Below the pieces are notes generated by a model. It ran no database searches and had not been told where the DNA came from. It was given only the letters and a program-made list of their open reading frames with translations. Both the position numbers and the translations under genes were made by a program. A stretch of DNA of 64,000 nt, taken from NCBI GenBank assembly GCA_029204225.1, contig CM055092.1, forward strand, positions 39,441,800 through 39,505,799. Reading direction: 5' to 3'. The number at the start of each line of letters is the position of its first letter. The stretch's first letter is position 1. Origin of the DNA: Diphasiastrum complanatum (Eukaryota; Streptophyta; Lycopodiopsida; Lycopodiales; Lycopodiaceae). Positions 35,830 to 47,967 of this stretch are shown here, piece after piece.

Positions 35830-37760
35830 TGTACCACCATAGGTACACTCCATGTCACCTACCTCCAAGTAGTCTTGACCTGTCCCTAGGTCATCACATG
35901 ATGCACCAACTAAAGAACATCGTCCATACAATGACATATCATACCTGAACTGTAGCATCTCCCTAAGTGCTACCCCAATGGACTCGTCATCCACATACTA
36001 TGCTCATCTGATGTCTCCGATCCTGGTCACCATCCTGCTAGACAAGCCGAACTCCAAAGCATCACCTGGCTCCTAGCATCTGCTCGCTCTCCCTGGCTAT
36101 GTGTCGCCTGACACCATGCCAACACAAGCATATCCCTGAGTCGTCGCTCATGGGATCCTGAGACTGTTGTCTCCCTGATCGTACAGAGGTATATGGCTCT
36201 GAGTGACTTCCTCTAGGCTTATCCCTAATCTCACCACCTGAGAATCTGCACCATGAAAATTTCAACACTTGTGCCAAGCCTAGACTCCTGAAAATACAGC
36301 CAACTGCATAAAAGCTATAGATAGCTTATCCACGCCCGTGATGGTAGATACCTCCTCATCGATGCCAATGTCCAAAATTGGCCCCCTACTGTAATGCCAT
36401 CCTGTACTCCCAAATGAGCACACCATGAAGTCCTCGCCATCTGTGTCCCCTACAATAGATCAGTAGCAAAACACCCATCATGGTGCTTGCCCTCCGATCA
36501 CACCCCGTGTGATCTCCATCAGCTCTCCAATCTAGAGCTGGCTCTCAAAGGTTCACGCTTTGCCCATTTGCATTTGCAGCTTTCTGATTCCGTCATGAAT
36601 CACCCCAATAAGTCCTGTCCATGCCAATGACTCAAGTCCAATATGAAATAGATGCCCCTTGATGACCATCCCATGTCATTCTGTAGTGTTATCCCTACCA
36701 GGTATCCCAATGCCATCCCTGATCACAAATATCTGAGCATCTACCCTGTAGTGCCCACCTGTATTCTCCCAAACTAGCTCAAAGCTGCTCCTGTGAATGG
36801 TTCCAAACCACTCCTTAAAAATACACTAAGATGTAAGCTCCAAAGCCACCATCAAGTCCCTCACATGATTGTGCATGCCAATATCCCTCCAAGTGACCCT
36901 ATGAGATCTTTTTTGCTTTTTTCAAAAAGATTTAAATGTTAAGAAAATGACTCTGGCAAAGTGTGGGGCAACCCTAAATGAGATTTAAGGGCACCTTTGC
37001 CTTTTTCGCTTTTTTGCAAAAACTTCGACAGTGTCGCTTGTGGCTGTTTTGGTTCATTTCTGCAGAGCTACAGTTTTGGTTCATTTATGCAGACCGAACA
37101 TTTACGGCCAATTTCACCGCTTATTAACAATCAATGACAAGGATCGGATGGATGCCAGTGGATCACCAGCCAACTGGCGATCGCAATTGATGACCTAATT
37201 TCTTAGTATAAATAGCTGTTCATATTCATACAGATTAATTAATTGAAAATCAGAATTATCAGAAGCATTTGAATAGTTAGCTCTCTCTCTCGAGCTTGCG
37301 AGCTTGAACACTCCTGAGCATTCTAGCTCACTTCTTAGAGTTGTTTTAGAGATTGCTATTGCACTACTGCTCATCAGCATTGCGCATTCATTCAGACTTT
37401 CATTTTTTAGCCAGCCATAGATAGCATAGAGTACACGGCTTCAATCCGCAACTTATTGTACTCATTTACTTCTGTTTCATTTTGAATCAATACTATTCTT
37501 CATTGCGTTCAGTTTCGTCTCAAATTGTAAGTGTTTCTGTATTTCTTCGCGACTAATTATTTGTCTGATAATTTTCGATGCTTAATTGTTTGGCTACGTA
37601 ATCACTGTAGTACTGACGATTTCAAAGTTAGTTACTATAAGTTCAAACATGATTTCTATCACTATTGTCTTGTTTGAAATTGATAGGCGTAGTCATGCAT
37701 TGGAAAGATGAAGATAGTTTATTCCGCCATGCACGAAAGATTTTTTTTCTAGACACAAAT
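35830..37760. other. C-rich then AT-rich interval without genes; LTR-like segment
   Basis: 35830-36900 is unusually C-rich with many stops and no homology I recognise. 37150-37700 looks promoter- or LTR-like, with TATAAATA at 37207-37214 and a CTCTCTCTC tract, but no partner LTR is seen. Confidence 0.45.
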
Positions 37761-37779
37761 TATTCTCATTCATTTCTTT

Positions 37780-38040
37780 TCGAGCTAGATCTATCTTCTT
37801 CATACCACTTTCCGACATTCTTTGCCTCATAAATGGCTTTAAGGGTGTCCCAAGCATCCTTGGCTGAGGTGCATGAGCTAATCTCCCTCAACACTTCATT
37901 TGACACATTCATTTTGATACAATGTAGGGCCATCCTTGCCCTCTTCTTGTACTTTTGGACTTCTTGGAGCACTTGTGGCTCCTCCTCAAGTCCTAACACA
38001 ATGTCCATCACATCTTGGGTCAATGTCACCATCGATGGGT
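37780..38040 (-). pseudogene. Copia gag fragment
   Basis: Minus strand: TQDVMDIVLGLEEEPQVLQE, YKKRARMALHCIKMNVSNEV, then SAKDAWDTLKAIYEAKN. It belongs to the same gag family as 24470-24100. It abuts a plus-strand copia of another family at about 38050. Confidence 0.85.
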
Positions 38041-38138
38041 GATGGTGAATGAGAAAACCTACAAAGATTGCCAAGTATGTCTACGACTGTAGGATCTTCT
38101 TCCGCCATCACTCCAATTCTGAAAAACCAATTTTGCTG

Positions 38139-39830
38139 GATGCTCATGCTAACATTGTTCAAAGTATTGCTATTCAAAATAGTTTGCCAAGTTTGATGGA
38201 TCTTCAAGAGATCTTGATCAATGAGGAATACATGATTCAAGCAAGAAGTGGATCTACATCGACACTTCAAGAGGATGCTATTCAAAAAGGGAAAATTCAA
38301 GGGCAAATCCGAAAGTAAGTGGTCTAAAGGACAAGATCAAGTGGCAAAAAGAAGGATAGATGAAAGCTCAAGTGCTTCTATTGTGGCATCAAAGGACACT
38401 TTGCAAGTGAGTATTACAATAAGAAGAGATATCAAGGAGACAAGCAAGGTAATCTTACTCTTGATGAAGATGGTTTGGATGTTCAAGATGCGAACATCTT
38501 GTCTTCATGTATGCTTTCCAATGATGGAGATCTAAATCCTTGGTGGACTGATAGTGGAGCAAGTTCACACATGACCTTTTACAAAGAGTACTTCACTTTT
38601 TTGTTGGCATATGGAGATGACAAGAGGGTGATCTATACGGCCAATGATGGTGAGTGTGCAATCAATGGGATTGGCACACTTCATGTTTCTCTCTCTACAA
38701 ATAGGAATGTTCATTTGGAGGATGTCTTGTTTATTCCATCTATTACCAAGAATTTGCTTAGTGTGAGTCAAATGCTAAGTAAAGGCCTCAAGGTGGAGTT
38801 TGATGGAGATGCTTGTATGTCTTGATTGGAAAAGGTAAAAGGCAAGGGAAGTTGTTCAAACTAGATGCTTGTGTTATTGCTAACCAAGTTGGATGCGTTG
38901 CAAGGGAGCAAATACCTATTCAAGAGGTTTGGCATAAAAGGATGGGACACCTCAACTTCAAGTCATTGGAGGTAATGGCTAGGAAGAAGATTGTGATAGG
39001 TCTTCCAAGTTCCTTAAGTGGAATCAAACATGTTTTTGAGTCTTGTGCTTTGTCTAAGTCACATAGACTACCTTATACTAGATCTATATCTAGATCTAGA
39101 AAACCTTTTCAACTTGTACATTTGGATATTCATGGATTTACTACAATTAGCAATAGTGGAGCTAAGATGTATGTAACATTCATTGATGATTTTAGTAGAT
39201 TTTGTTGGATCTATCTACTAAATACCAAGGATGAAGTATATGATGTCTTTATCAAGTTCAAGAATGCAAGGGAGAACCAATTTTCCACAAGGATCAAGTG
39301 CTTAAGGAGTGACAATGGTGGTGAGTACATATCTACCAAGTTCAAGGCCTTTTGTGATGAGCATGGGATCAAGAGGGAGTATACAACATCAAGCACCCCA
39401 CAACAAAATGGAGTGGCTGAAAGGAAGAATAGGACTTTATGTGAAAGTGCTAAAGCTATGAGGTTAAGTGCTAATCTTGAAAAACCACTTTGGGATCAAG
39501 CTTTGTTGTGTGCCAATTTCTTGTGCAATAGTCGGCTGAGTGCTATTTTGAATGGAAGGACACCTTTTGAGATGCTATTCAAGAGGAGGCCGAGTGTCAA
39601 ATTTCTAAGAAGCTTTGGATGCACATGGTATGTCAACAGAACAAGGAGGATCCATCTTCAAGAAGAGTTATTTTTGTTGGATATAGTGAGGTGAGTAAAG
39701 CCTACAAGGTTTACATTCCTTCTACTAACAAAGTGATTGTTGGTAGAGATGTCATCTTTGTTGAGGGGAACATTCCAAAAGTGTCTTCAAGCATTATTTA
39801 TGGTGATGTGGATGGATCTTAAATTCTTGA
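38139..39830 (+). pseudogene. Copia gag end, protease and integrase
   Basis: The gag end (AHANIVQSIAIQNSLPSLMD) is followed by a CCHC knuckle region, protease (PWWTDSGASSHMTF at 38541, DVLFIPSITKNLLSVSQ), GAG-pre-integrase (VWHKRMGHLNFKSLEVM), integrase (KMYVTFIDDFSRFCWIYLL, IKCLRSDNGGEYISTKF, TPQQNGVAERKNRTLCESAK) and integrase C-terminus (SRRVIFVGYSEVSKAYKVYI). Frameshifts lie near 38820 and 39620 and a stop near 39820. No LTR is identified at either side. Confidence 0.9.
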
Positions 39831-39986
39831 TGTTGATGAAAAGGATCCTACTTTGGATGTGATGATGATGGACCAAGTCAAAATCCAAGGAGAACATCAA
39901 GGGAAAGACAAGTACCTTCAAGGCTCACATATGATCAAAAGGGTAAGCAAGTAGTTTCTGGAAATTATGTTGCTTTTCTAACCTCT

Positions 39987-40868
39987 TTGGATGAACCTAC
40001 AAGTTTAGATCAAGCAAGGAAAGAAGAGAAGTGGATCCAAGCAATGGATCTTGAGTATCAAGCTCTTATGAAGAATGAAACATCTTTTGGAGGATTTTCT
40101 TGTATACATGGAGCTATGCAAGTGGATGGATGTTATCTTGCTATAAAATCAAGTAATGGATCTGGAAAACAAAGTTTTCTCAATGACTTTGATGGTCAAG
40201 TTGATGATCAAGAGGTTGATCTCAAAGGGATTCAGCAAGGTAAAAAGGAAGTTGGCAATTTGGAGCTAGTAAAGAGCATCAAAGGAGAGGTAATTGGCAA
40301 AGATGTTATGGATCTATTTTTTCAGCTTATTGAAGACTCAAGTAAGGTCAAAGGAGCAGCAAAGAAGTGTTGTTCAAGTCTAATTTACTTGTACTATCTC
40401 ATGTTTGAGCATTTTCATGTGGATGTGTGCAAATTGTCAAGATATGGTAAAACTAGCTACATTGGTGAGCATTGTTTTGATGTTGGATTTTTACTAGAAT
40501 TCTTGGCTAGTTTTGTTGATGGAAATGAAGCTATTGAAAGTTCATTATTTCACTCATTCATGGCCAAGTCATCAAGTGATGATGGCATCTTGTGGCAAGA
40601 TGAAGATGGAGGCTCATTCATGGAGTATCATGGTGGATACAAGGCAACAAAGGGCAAAGAAGGAGGAGACATGCAAGAAAATGTTGATGACTCACATTTA
40701 TTGTTTGTTTGCTGTATTTTTCCAGAGAGTTCAGAGTTGGAAGCATGGTGGAATCATTTTATTTATATTCTATGCAATTTTTCATGGCTCATTGACGTCC
40801 ATATCACAAATAATGTTTGTCATCACGGATACCATGCCATCTGTAACAAAAAATTTTACCTTTCTTGA
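39987..40868 (+). CDS. Chimeric frame: copia RT start fused to about 260 unknown residues
   Basis: The first 32 residues (EEKWIQAMDLEYQALMKNET) are the start of a copia reverse transcriptase. Homology stops exactly before the TWELV motif. The frame then stays open for about 260 codons with no RT, RNase H or other family I can name. The unknown part begins SFGGFSCIHGAMQVDG, includes a Lys/Asp-rich middle and ends in a Trp/His/Phe-rich segment (WNHFIYILCNFSWLIDVHIT). Open length in this AT-rich region argues against pure chance but does not prove expression. It could be captured host sequence. Confidence 0.5.
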   Translation: MDEPTSLDQARKEEKWIQAMDLEYQALMKNETSFGGFSCIHGAMQVDGCYLAIKSSNGSGKQSFLNDFDGQVDDQEVDLKGIQQGKKEVGNLELVKSIKGEVIGKDVMDLFFQLIEDSSKVKGAAKKCCSSLIYLYYLMFEHFHVDVCKLSRYGKTSYIGEHCFDVGFLLEFLASFVDGNEAIESSLFHSFMAKSSSDDGILWQDEDGGSFMEYHGGYKATKGKEGGDMQENVDDSHLLFVCCIFPESSELEAWWNHFIYILCNFSWLIDVHITNNVCHHGYHAICNKKFYLS

Positions 40869-40899
40869 CCTAATGCATCCCATTTAAAGCAGACGTTTA

Positions 40900-42100
40900 A
40901 CGTTCTTGAATCTACCATACTATGCTCATCACCAGCGCTCCACACTCCTATGCTCATAACAGCTTGTGCTCAGAACAAACTCAAAACGAACTCAGAAGCT
41001 TGCATTCAGAACAACCTGTGCTCAAAATAGCTTGCGCTCAGAATCACTGAGCTCCATCAAAAACAGTCCTCTTATGACGACCTCATCGCCAACACTTCTC
41101 TCACAATGACCTCATCCCTTGATGCAAGAAGCAAAGCGCGGGAATGGTAAAAAGTTGAAACTGGAAACTTCCATCTGCCGAGGCATATCAATCCCAAATA
41201 TCTTTGTATGAGGCCTGTGTTGGAGACATGTTGAATGCCATTTTGCAAAACACTAAATATGCCTCATATTTGAAAGGTCGTCATATTAAAAGTTGATAGG
41301 GAGAGTGTTTTCTAATAGGTCAATAGCCATTCAGGGGACCTCTTTTGTGAGCTTAATACATGATGTTGCATGCCATGATAGTTTATCAACAATTTCTTCC
41401 TCTTTGAGTGGAAATGAGCAAAGTGTTCATCGCAAATGTCTAGTTTCACAATGGATACATGACAATTCTAGATTGTCTCATAGACAAGACATTGAGTATG
41501 TCAACATTCCCAATTTCACAAGCGTTACTAATAAAAAGCATTATAAAAAAGAAGTTTGAAGAGCACTAACAATGACGTACTTCCATCCACAATATCAAAA
41601 AAAATCTCTCATTCAATTAATCAACTGGTTGAGCTCACGAATGTTATCTACCACAAATCTAGTGGTAGAATTAGCATATTCTTAACACTCCTTGAGGGTG
41701 AAAGCATGGCTTCCCCCTTATCAAATGATGGCAAAGTTTTTATCAAGTTGAAAAGATCCCGATGCCAACTTCTAATCGTGACCAATCTACAGTTCATCCT
41801 TTTCAAATGATGGAAAAGTTTTCATCAAATTGAAGATATGAGGATACCTCCTTATAATCATAATCATTGTTATACCATAGTGGGTCCTGGTGGCTTCTAA
41901 AGAGATATTGGATTGATGTGAATATTTTAAGAGAGATGAAGCACAAGAGAAAGCTATATATATATATATATGTATATATTTTTTAAAGAAAGTCAACATT
42001 CTTCGGATTCTTGATGGGAAGTTGGAACTAGTTCTAGAGAAAACACCCGGTGCCTGCTTCGTCCTTCCCTTCATGTTTCTTCTCGAATTTTCTCAGTTCT
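40900..42100. other. Interval with short degenerate repeats
   Basis: 40955-41050 repeats GCTCAGAAC-like units (CTTGTGCTCAGAAC, CTTGCATTCAGAAC, CTTGCGCTCAGAAT). A TA run lies near 41953-41972. No gene is evident. Confidence 0.5.
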
Positions 42101-42107
42101 CTTCTGA

Positions 42108-42290
42108 TCGACTATATATTTAGTGTCTCTCTCTCTTCTTGCTTGGTCGCTACGTCGGAAATATAGATCATCTTCATCCTTCGACAATCTAACGATCCTT
42201 TACGCTTCAACATTCTTTTGAGGGTTGGTAGTAGATTTATTCATATCTTTGTTTTGGATCGTTTAGTAGCTGAAGATTTTGGTTAAGTCC
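42108..42290 (+). promoter_or_regulatory. Core promoter and 5' UTR of the AN1 gene
   Basis: ACTATATATTTAG at about 42110 is a good TATA box, followed by a CT-rich initiator-like stretch (TCTCTCTCTCTTC) and about 150 bp of 5' UTR before the ATG. Confidence 0.55.
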
Positions 42291-43078
42291 ATGGGTGGCA
42301 CGGAGGCTTTTCCGGAATTGGGCAGTCACTGCAGCTATGAATCCTGTAATCAGATGGATTTTCTTCCGTTCAAATGCGATTCCTGCACGCAGGTATTCAT
42401 TTTTTTAGATGTTGATACTCTTATTGGTTTGCAAAGCAGTTGTTTTACTCGTGTGATGCTTGTGTTTCATAAATTTTCTGCTATAGACTCCGGATTTTTT
42501 TCTATGCAATATGCTTTTCTGTTTCATGTACAGATTCTTTTTTTTCCGTTTACTCTTTTACAGGTTAATGGTGCGCTGACCATAGACCTGAATTTGTCCT
42601 GCAGATGTTTTGTCTCGATCACCGCTCCTATATTTCGCATAATTGTCCGAAAGGGGACCTTAAGGACGCAAGCGTGGTGCTCTGCCCCGTCTGCGCTTCT
42701 GCAGTACGAAAAGTTTTTGGTGAAGACCCTAATTTGACTTTAGAAAAGCACATGAGCAGCAGTTGCGATCCAAGTAACTATGAGAAAGTGATGAAGAAAC
42801 CTAAATGTCCTGTCAAAGGATGCCATCAAACCCTAACGTTTTCCAACAAATTCCATTGCAAAGGATGTAGTCAAGACGTTTGCCTGAAGCACAGATTCCC
42901 GTTGGATCACGTGTGCCGTACTACTTCCAAAGGAAGAAGAAATCCTTCCAGGCTTTTAGAAGCCTTCAAATTTTTTAATATTTTAGAAAAGAGAGGGGCC
43001 ACAGACTGCGGAAGCAGTAGCAGCACTGCTGCAACTCCATCGATTGCGTCCTCCAAAAAGACTGTTAATGCTCACTGA
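42291..43078 (+). CDS. AN1 zinc-finger stress-associated protein with two AN1 domains
   Basis: Exon 1 is 42291-42392 and exon 2 is 42605-43078, joined in phase 0 (CACGCAG|GTATTC ... TCCTGCAG|ATG), giving 191 residues. The first AN1 finger spans about residues 14-48 and crosses the splice ([14 protein letters not shown] then [14 protein letters not shown]). The second spans about 98-133 ([18 protein letters not shown] then [14 protein letters not shown]). This two-AN1 layout without an A20 domain or C2H2 fingers matches plant SAP11/12/13-type proteins, which are linked to stress responses. The tail is Ser-rich. A polyadenylation-type AATAAA occurs at 43199. All zinc ligands are present and there are no lesions, so this looks like a functional host gene. 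The start is the first ATG in context and fits the family. Confidence 0.92.
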
Positions 43079-43198
43079 TACTTCGTGCAGGGCAATAGTG
43101 AAGCACCTCTTTTATGTCCTCAAAGCAATTCTTTTCATTTAATGGCGGAGGGACTTTACAGCCACGATGTACAGTATGCTGATTCCCTCCTACAAAAT

Positions 43199-43204
43199 GA
43201 ATAA
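43199..43204 (+). terminator. Polyadenylation-type signal of the AN1 gene
   Basis: AATAAA 121 bp after the stop codon, followed by T-rich sequence. Confidence 0.45.
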
Positions 43205-43617
43205 AAACCTTCTGTTTAATCAGGGGCTTAGTCTTGTATTAAGACTTTTTCATGGAAAGTGTTATCAGATTGGTATGCAGTTTGCAAATAGGAAAATCTC
43301 TATTCATATCTGCTTTGCCTTTACGTGTTTTTAGAAATCATCAACAACGAGTTATCATTTTTCCTTCAGCAATCATCTACTTAAACTATGTAGAATTCTT
43401 CTGACTCGAAATTCTTCCATGTGCCAATTATGAATTTTCAAGCTAAAGCGACGAATTAATTTGGCTTATCTGTCTTCCATTGTGCTATCATGTGTTGAGC
43501 TTCTCTTTCATAAGCTTTTAATGTGTTGAAAAGTACATTATATCGACATTCTTACCAAATCGATTCTGAATAGCAGATATGATATGATACGAACACATTG
43601 AGGGCTTGAATGTGTCA

Positions 43618-43890
43618 TTTTAGCTCAACGGGATTGGCTCAGCTGGTCAGCTTGGCATCCAAAGTTTCTTTGGTCCCAGGTTCGAGCCTACCCTTGGAAA
43701 CCAAGAAGCATTTTAGCTCAACGACATCCAAAGTTTCTTTGGTCTCAAGTTCGAGCCTTCCCTTGGAAACCAAGAAGCATTTTAGCTCAAGGAAAAAACG
43801 AAACAATGGGGTTAGCTAACTTAGTTAGCATGGCATCCAAAGTTTATTCTGTCCTAAGTTTAACTCCCTCGTGGAAACCAAGATGCAACT
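43618..43890 (+). mobile_element. tRNA-derived SINE with partial tandem copies
   Basis: An A box (TGGCTCAGCTGG, 43635-43646) and a B box (GGTTCGAGCCT, 43679-43689) lie 32 bp apart, as in a Pol III promoter from a tRNA. The body ACCCTTGGAAACCAAGAAGC follows. A second unit lacking the A box starts at about 43718, and a third, more diverged one at about 43830. No tRNA cloverleaf is preserved. Confidence 0.7.
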
Positions 43891-43899
43891 TATTAACAC

Positions 43900-45845
43900 C
43901 CTCTTGGAAACAAAGATATTTATTTGGCTTTGATGCGTATTACTAGCATTTACCACTGCCCAATATGCAGGTACACAGTGAATATGTTGAGTTGGGAATA
44001 AATATTTGGAGGGAATAGTTTTTAGAGGCATGTATTTTTGGGTAATTATGACTATAGTAGGGATGTCAATGTAAATGTGTGCTATTAGAAGTCAATAGCA
44101 TAAAATTAGAGTCTCACGAAGATGCCCGATGGTTTACATTTGGACTATAATATTAAAACTTCATATAAATTGATTGTCAAAAATTTAAGAAAATATTTCT
44201 TCTCAAAAGGGCACACCATGTAGGTAGGCTAGAACTATCGACTAAAAGAATTTACAAATGTCTACAAGGGTTGAAGCCGAAGTCACATACGTATAAGGCC
44301 AAACTTGAAATATGGTAAGTGACAAGTCAAAGCTCATAAATCATGTAATTACATTCTCCTTGGAAATTGCACCAAATGTAGTTGTGTGTCTCCTTGCAAA
44401 GGACTAGCTACCACAAGATCCTCGAAGGTGTCATGTACTTCAATGGTAAGTCGAATATGATATGATTAGGAGCCTTGGAAATGGTTGTCACACTTTAAGA
44501 ACATCAACACATTCATAGCAAATGAGCAAGTTGTGCAAAAAGTACAAAAAGGACCAAGAGTGGATCCTAATCTGATCCTCAAGAGGGATTGGTTGTCAGA
44601 TTACTTGATCTATCAATCTACTTGAGATTAAGATCAATCTAGATCAATTCTGGACACAAAATCCTAACAAGAACAATCAATAATTGAAGGTAGGTGTACT
44701 TTCTGGTTTCCCATGTGTGAAACCCTGTCTGAGTACGGACTCCAACTTGAAAATCAAGTACACATTGATAGCACCTCAAAACAATCAAAACAAATGTAGA
44801 CAAATGGAGAGAATCACTCAAAATTGCTTCCAAAACCAAGATTGGTGTCTCACATTGATTATGGCCAAATAAGCCTCTATATATACATTTTTGGATCTCG
44901 AGGTACTGATCATGCATCAGATCTCACACGTGTGAGGATGCCTTGCACCATCATGCAATTTGACACTTGGATCAAAACTTTTCATTTTGGGCATTTATGG
45001 TCTATTTTACTACTATATGGAGATCTTCATGGAAATCTTCTTGAAGCAAAAACTCACCTACTTCAGCTATTTCCACACGTGTGAGCTGTCCTCTACACAT
45101 GGGATGTGACACCTATTCAAAATATTTGGCTCATGCAATCATTAGATCGGTGCCATGTGTCATATCTCTAGAAAACTAGTTTTTGACCATTTTAGCCACT
45201 AGAACAGTGAATTAAAACATATGTACAACATATATGATTATGGTACATGAACACTAGTTTCACATGTGGGAACAGGCTCCACACACGTGTGTCTATCCTA
45301 TATACAATATTTTTGGGCTCTACCAAGCTTATTTTTGCATTTTTCACAAAGTAACGAAGCATTAAACAACAACTATTCTACACCTCAACATATCACCACA
45401 GTATTATTATAGCATAACACAACCACACCAAAACAATTCACAACACAATGACTGCACAACTGCTTCAAAATAGAGCATTATCCAAATAGACTATTCTTTT
45501 ATCTCATGTTACAAAAGGTGCTAATGCATGAAAGAGAGGCACTACTCAATATTATCCTCACATTACATAAACATTTCATACGCATAAACCACATGATGCA
45601 AAGAATGAGAGCAATAGCATTCACAATTGATGACAATAGCTCGAAGATCCAAAATGATAGCATTTTCTCACTAATATTAAGGATGTTTCCATTGCAAAAT
45701 GGGGCATGCTTATATCAAAAGCAATGGTGCCCATTCTTATTTTTACTTATGGGACCAAGAAAGTTCAATTTATAATGTTTGACTTTGATAAGTTTTTAAA
45801 TCTAGTGAGCTTAAGTTGAACTTAGCTTAAACCTTTAATATTTCA
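43900..45845. other. Interval with LTR-like but unassigned sequence
   Basis: 44640-45300 contains several CACACGTGTG palindromes (for example near 44925, 45075 and 45282), like the 25-kb copia LTR, and may be a related decayed LTR. No coding homology was found. Confidence 0.4.
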
Positions 45846-45854
45846 AGGTCTGCG

Positions 45855-46460
45855 TAAAATTAAAGAATCACTTGAATAAGCTCTCTTTCCTTAATGCTTT
45901 CATCAATGCAAGCCACCTCGTCATTCAATGCTTTCATTTTCGAAACAAAAGTACTTGGACTTTCTTCATTATTTTGCAAACAAGAAAAGATTTGCCTTCT
46001 TAGAGTCAACACTCTAAAAGTAGACTTGGATTCATAAAGCTTCTTCAATGAATTCCAAGCTTCCAAAGATGATGTGCACTTACCAGCTTCCTTGAGAAGC
46101 TCATTGGTAACATTCATCTTTATCATGTGTAGAGCCTTCTTGGCCCTCTTGTCATACCTCACTTGATCTTGGTGTGTTGCTGGTCTCTCCTCCAAACCTA
46201 CAACAATATCCAAAGTATCATTCATCTCAAGAAGTGACTCCATCCTCACATTCCACAATGAATAGTTACTTGAGGTAAGCCTATCATTGGCTTCCAACAT
46301 GACTCCAATTGGGTTTGAACACCAACAAATGCTTTTAAAAGAAATCACCAAGATTTGAAACTATCTCAACAATTCTCTTCTAGCACTTATACCAAGAAAA
46401 TCAACACATAGAATCATGGAATCTTGATCAACCTATGATCTATCCTCAATCTAATTTCAC
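45855..46460 (-). pseudogene. Truncated copia gag and leader
   Basis: Gag starts at 46300 (MLEANDRLTSSNYSLWNVRM) and continues through QVRYDKRAKKALHMIKMNVT and LKKLYESKSTFRVLTLRRQI to ERELIQVIL, where homology stops at 45860. The leader (46301-46460) matches that at 56.5 kb. Same family as 56685-57420. Confidence 0.85.
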
Positions 46461-46489
46461 TGGGTTCTCATGCATCCCTCCTCAAGAGG

Positions 46490-47730
46490 TGTTTTTGGTA
46501 AAAAGAGAAAATCAAATATGGATTATAGGAATTTTTGGAAAGGTAGAATTTTAGACTTCAAAGTTTCACCCGGTGGTCGATCCATTTCAGAGGTCTTGAT
46601 TCAACATGTCTACATGCATAAGGAAATTAGAGTGCAAGGCGTAAGTTCAAATGACAGACTCAAATGCATTTGTAAGTTTTGGAGAATTTTTTGCTTTGAG
46701 CTTTGCATTAATCATTTAGACGTGTATCTGAGTATTTAAATGACATATAGTTTTATGGATTTGTGCAAATTTGTATCCATCAAGCATAATCGAATGGCAA
46801 TCTATACAATCCGTTGTCGGCATCATGGATGTTATTCATTCTTATATTGGTCTTCTGCAATACAAGAACCGCTCCACGAGATCACTTTTGGATTCTTGTA
46901 TTTTCTTCTATGATTCATTTTACACACCATCCAGTTTAGGTGAAAAATTAGAGGCGATATCATTACCCTCTTTCTCAAGCGAAAAATGGATTCCTCCAGA
47001 TTCCACCATAGCAGAGAGCTTTCGATCAAGTTTTTTTATGGACATTCAAAACTGTATAAAATGTAGCACAGGTTCAAAAAACAATAGATTGCCTGGGTTT
47101 TGCCTATTGCAATTTTTGTTGATTTTTTTGTTGAATGTAATATTTGTAAAATAGTGACAATGTTTATTTGTAGTGATTTAACAAACTATATGTTATCAAG
47201 CCTCCTTGATGATCATTGGGATAAAAAGAGTAATGGCAATATTGAGTGCATAGTTAATAGATCGTCACTGAAATTTAGATATCTTATAGAAAAACAAGTG
47301 CTTTCTTTAACATTTTATTATAGAAGATGGTCCAAAGTTGGCACCGGATGGAAAGCATTGGATCAGGATTTTACAGTGAATCATCAAGATCAAATAGAAA
47401 TTCAAGTGATGAAAAATAATTCTACTCTTACAACAATTGAGGTGGAAGAAGATTGGACACTCGATCACATTCGATCAGAGCTTACACAACACTTCTATTT
47501 TCGAGTCAATGAGAGATTGGTAGGTGTATGTGTATTTATTCCTATACACATTTGAAATGACTTTCAATAATTTTATTTAAACATGTTTCAATGTTTTCGG
47601 TATTGCAATATTTCATTTGACATAATCTCAATGTTGATATTGTTTAACAAGTTTCTTTGATGTACAGGTAAGAACAAGACAAGAAAGTCACACAGAGTGC
47701 AAGGACTTAAATAGAAGCGTATAAATTGTT
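46490..47730 (+). pseudogene. Gene a, copy 1: unknown protein family, multi-exon
   Basis: I do not recognise the family. Coding segments are 46500-46640 (SISEVLIQHVYMHKEIRVQG, donor GTAAGT at 46641), about 46783-47090 (SVVGIMDVIHSYIGLLQYKN, DSCIFFYDSFYTP) and about 47130-47520 (LSSLLDDHWDKKSNGNIEC, RYLIEKQVLSLTFYYRRW, WKALDQDF, then IEVEEDWTLDHIRSELTQHF with donor GTAGGT). A short last exon may start near 47669. All blocks align with 57731-58802. The acceptor before 46770 reads GCAA where the other copy has GCAG, and a frameshift near 47090 is needed. It faces gene b with about 240 bp between them. Confidence 0.6.
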
Positions 47731-47967
47731 GAAACCGCATAAACATTGGGATGATAAACGAGCAACATCAATGTACTTTTTCAAAAAAAAAGGAATACAA
47801 AGAAGTCTCAAATGACTTCAAGATTTTATCAAGAAAATGTACATTGTTTTTGAAATTGATATAATATATTTGTGGCATTCAGTAAAAGCCCACTTTCTAT
47901 TTTCCTATCTATTGTTCTATGGATCATCATGTGATGATATATTTCTATGTGTCTGTCAGAACTATAT

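Noticed and set aside
37780-38320. Inversion of one copia gag
   Set aside because: The minus and plus gag parts belong to different copia families, so this is a junction, not an inversion.
40955-41050. CRISPR-like or ordered minisatellite
   Set aside because: Units are irregular in length and diverged, with no spacers; the host is a plant.
43618-43700. Functional tRNA gene
   Set aside because: A and B boxes are present but no acceptor or anticodon stem pairs; it fits a SINE head better.
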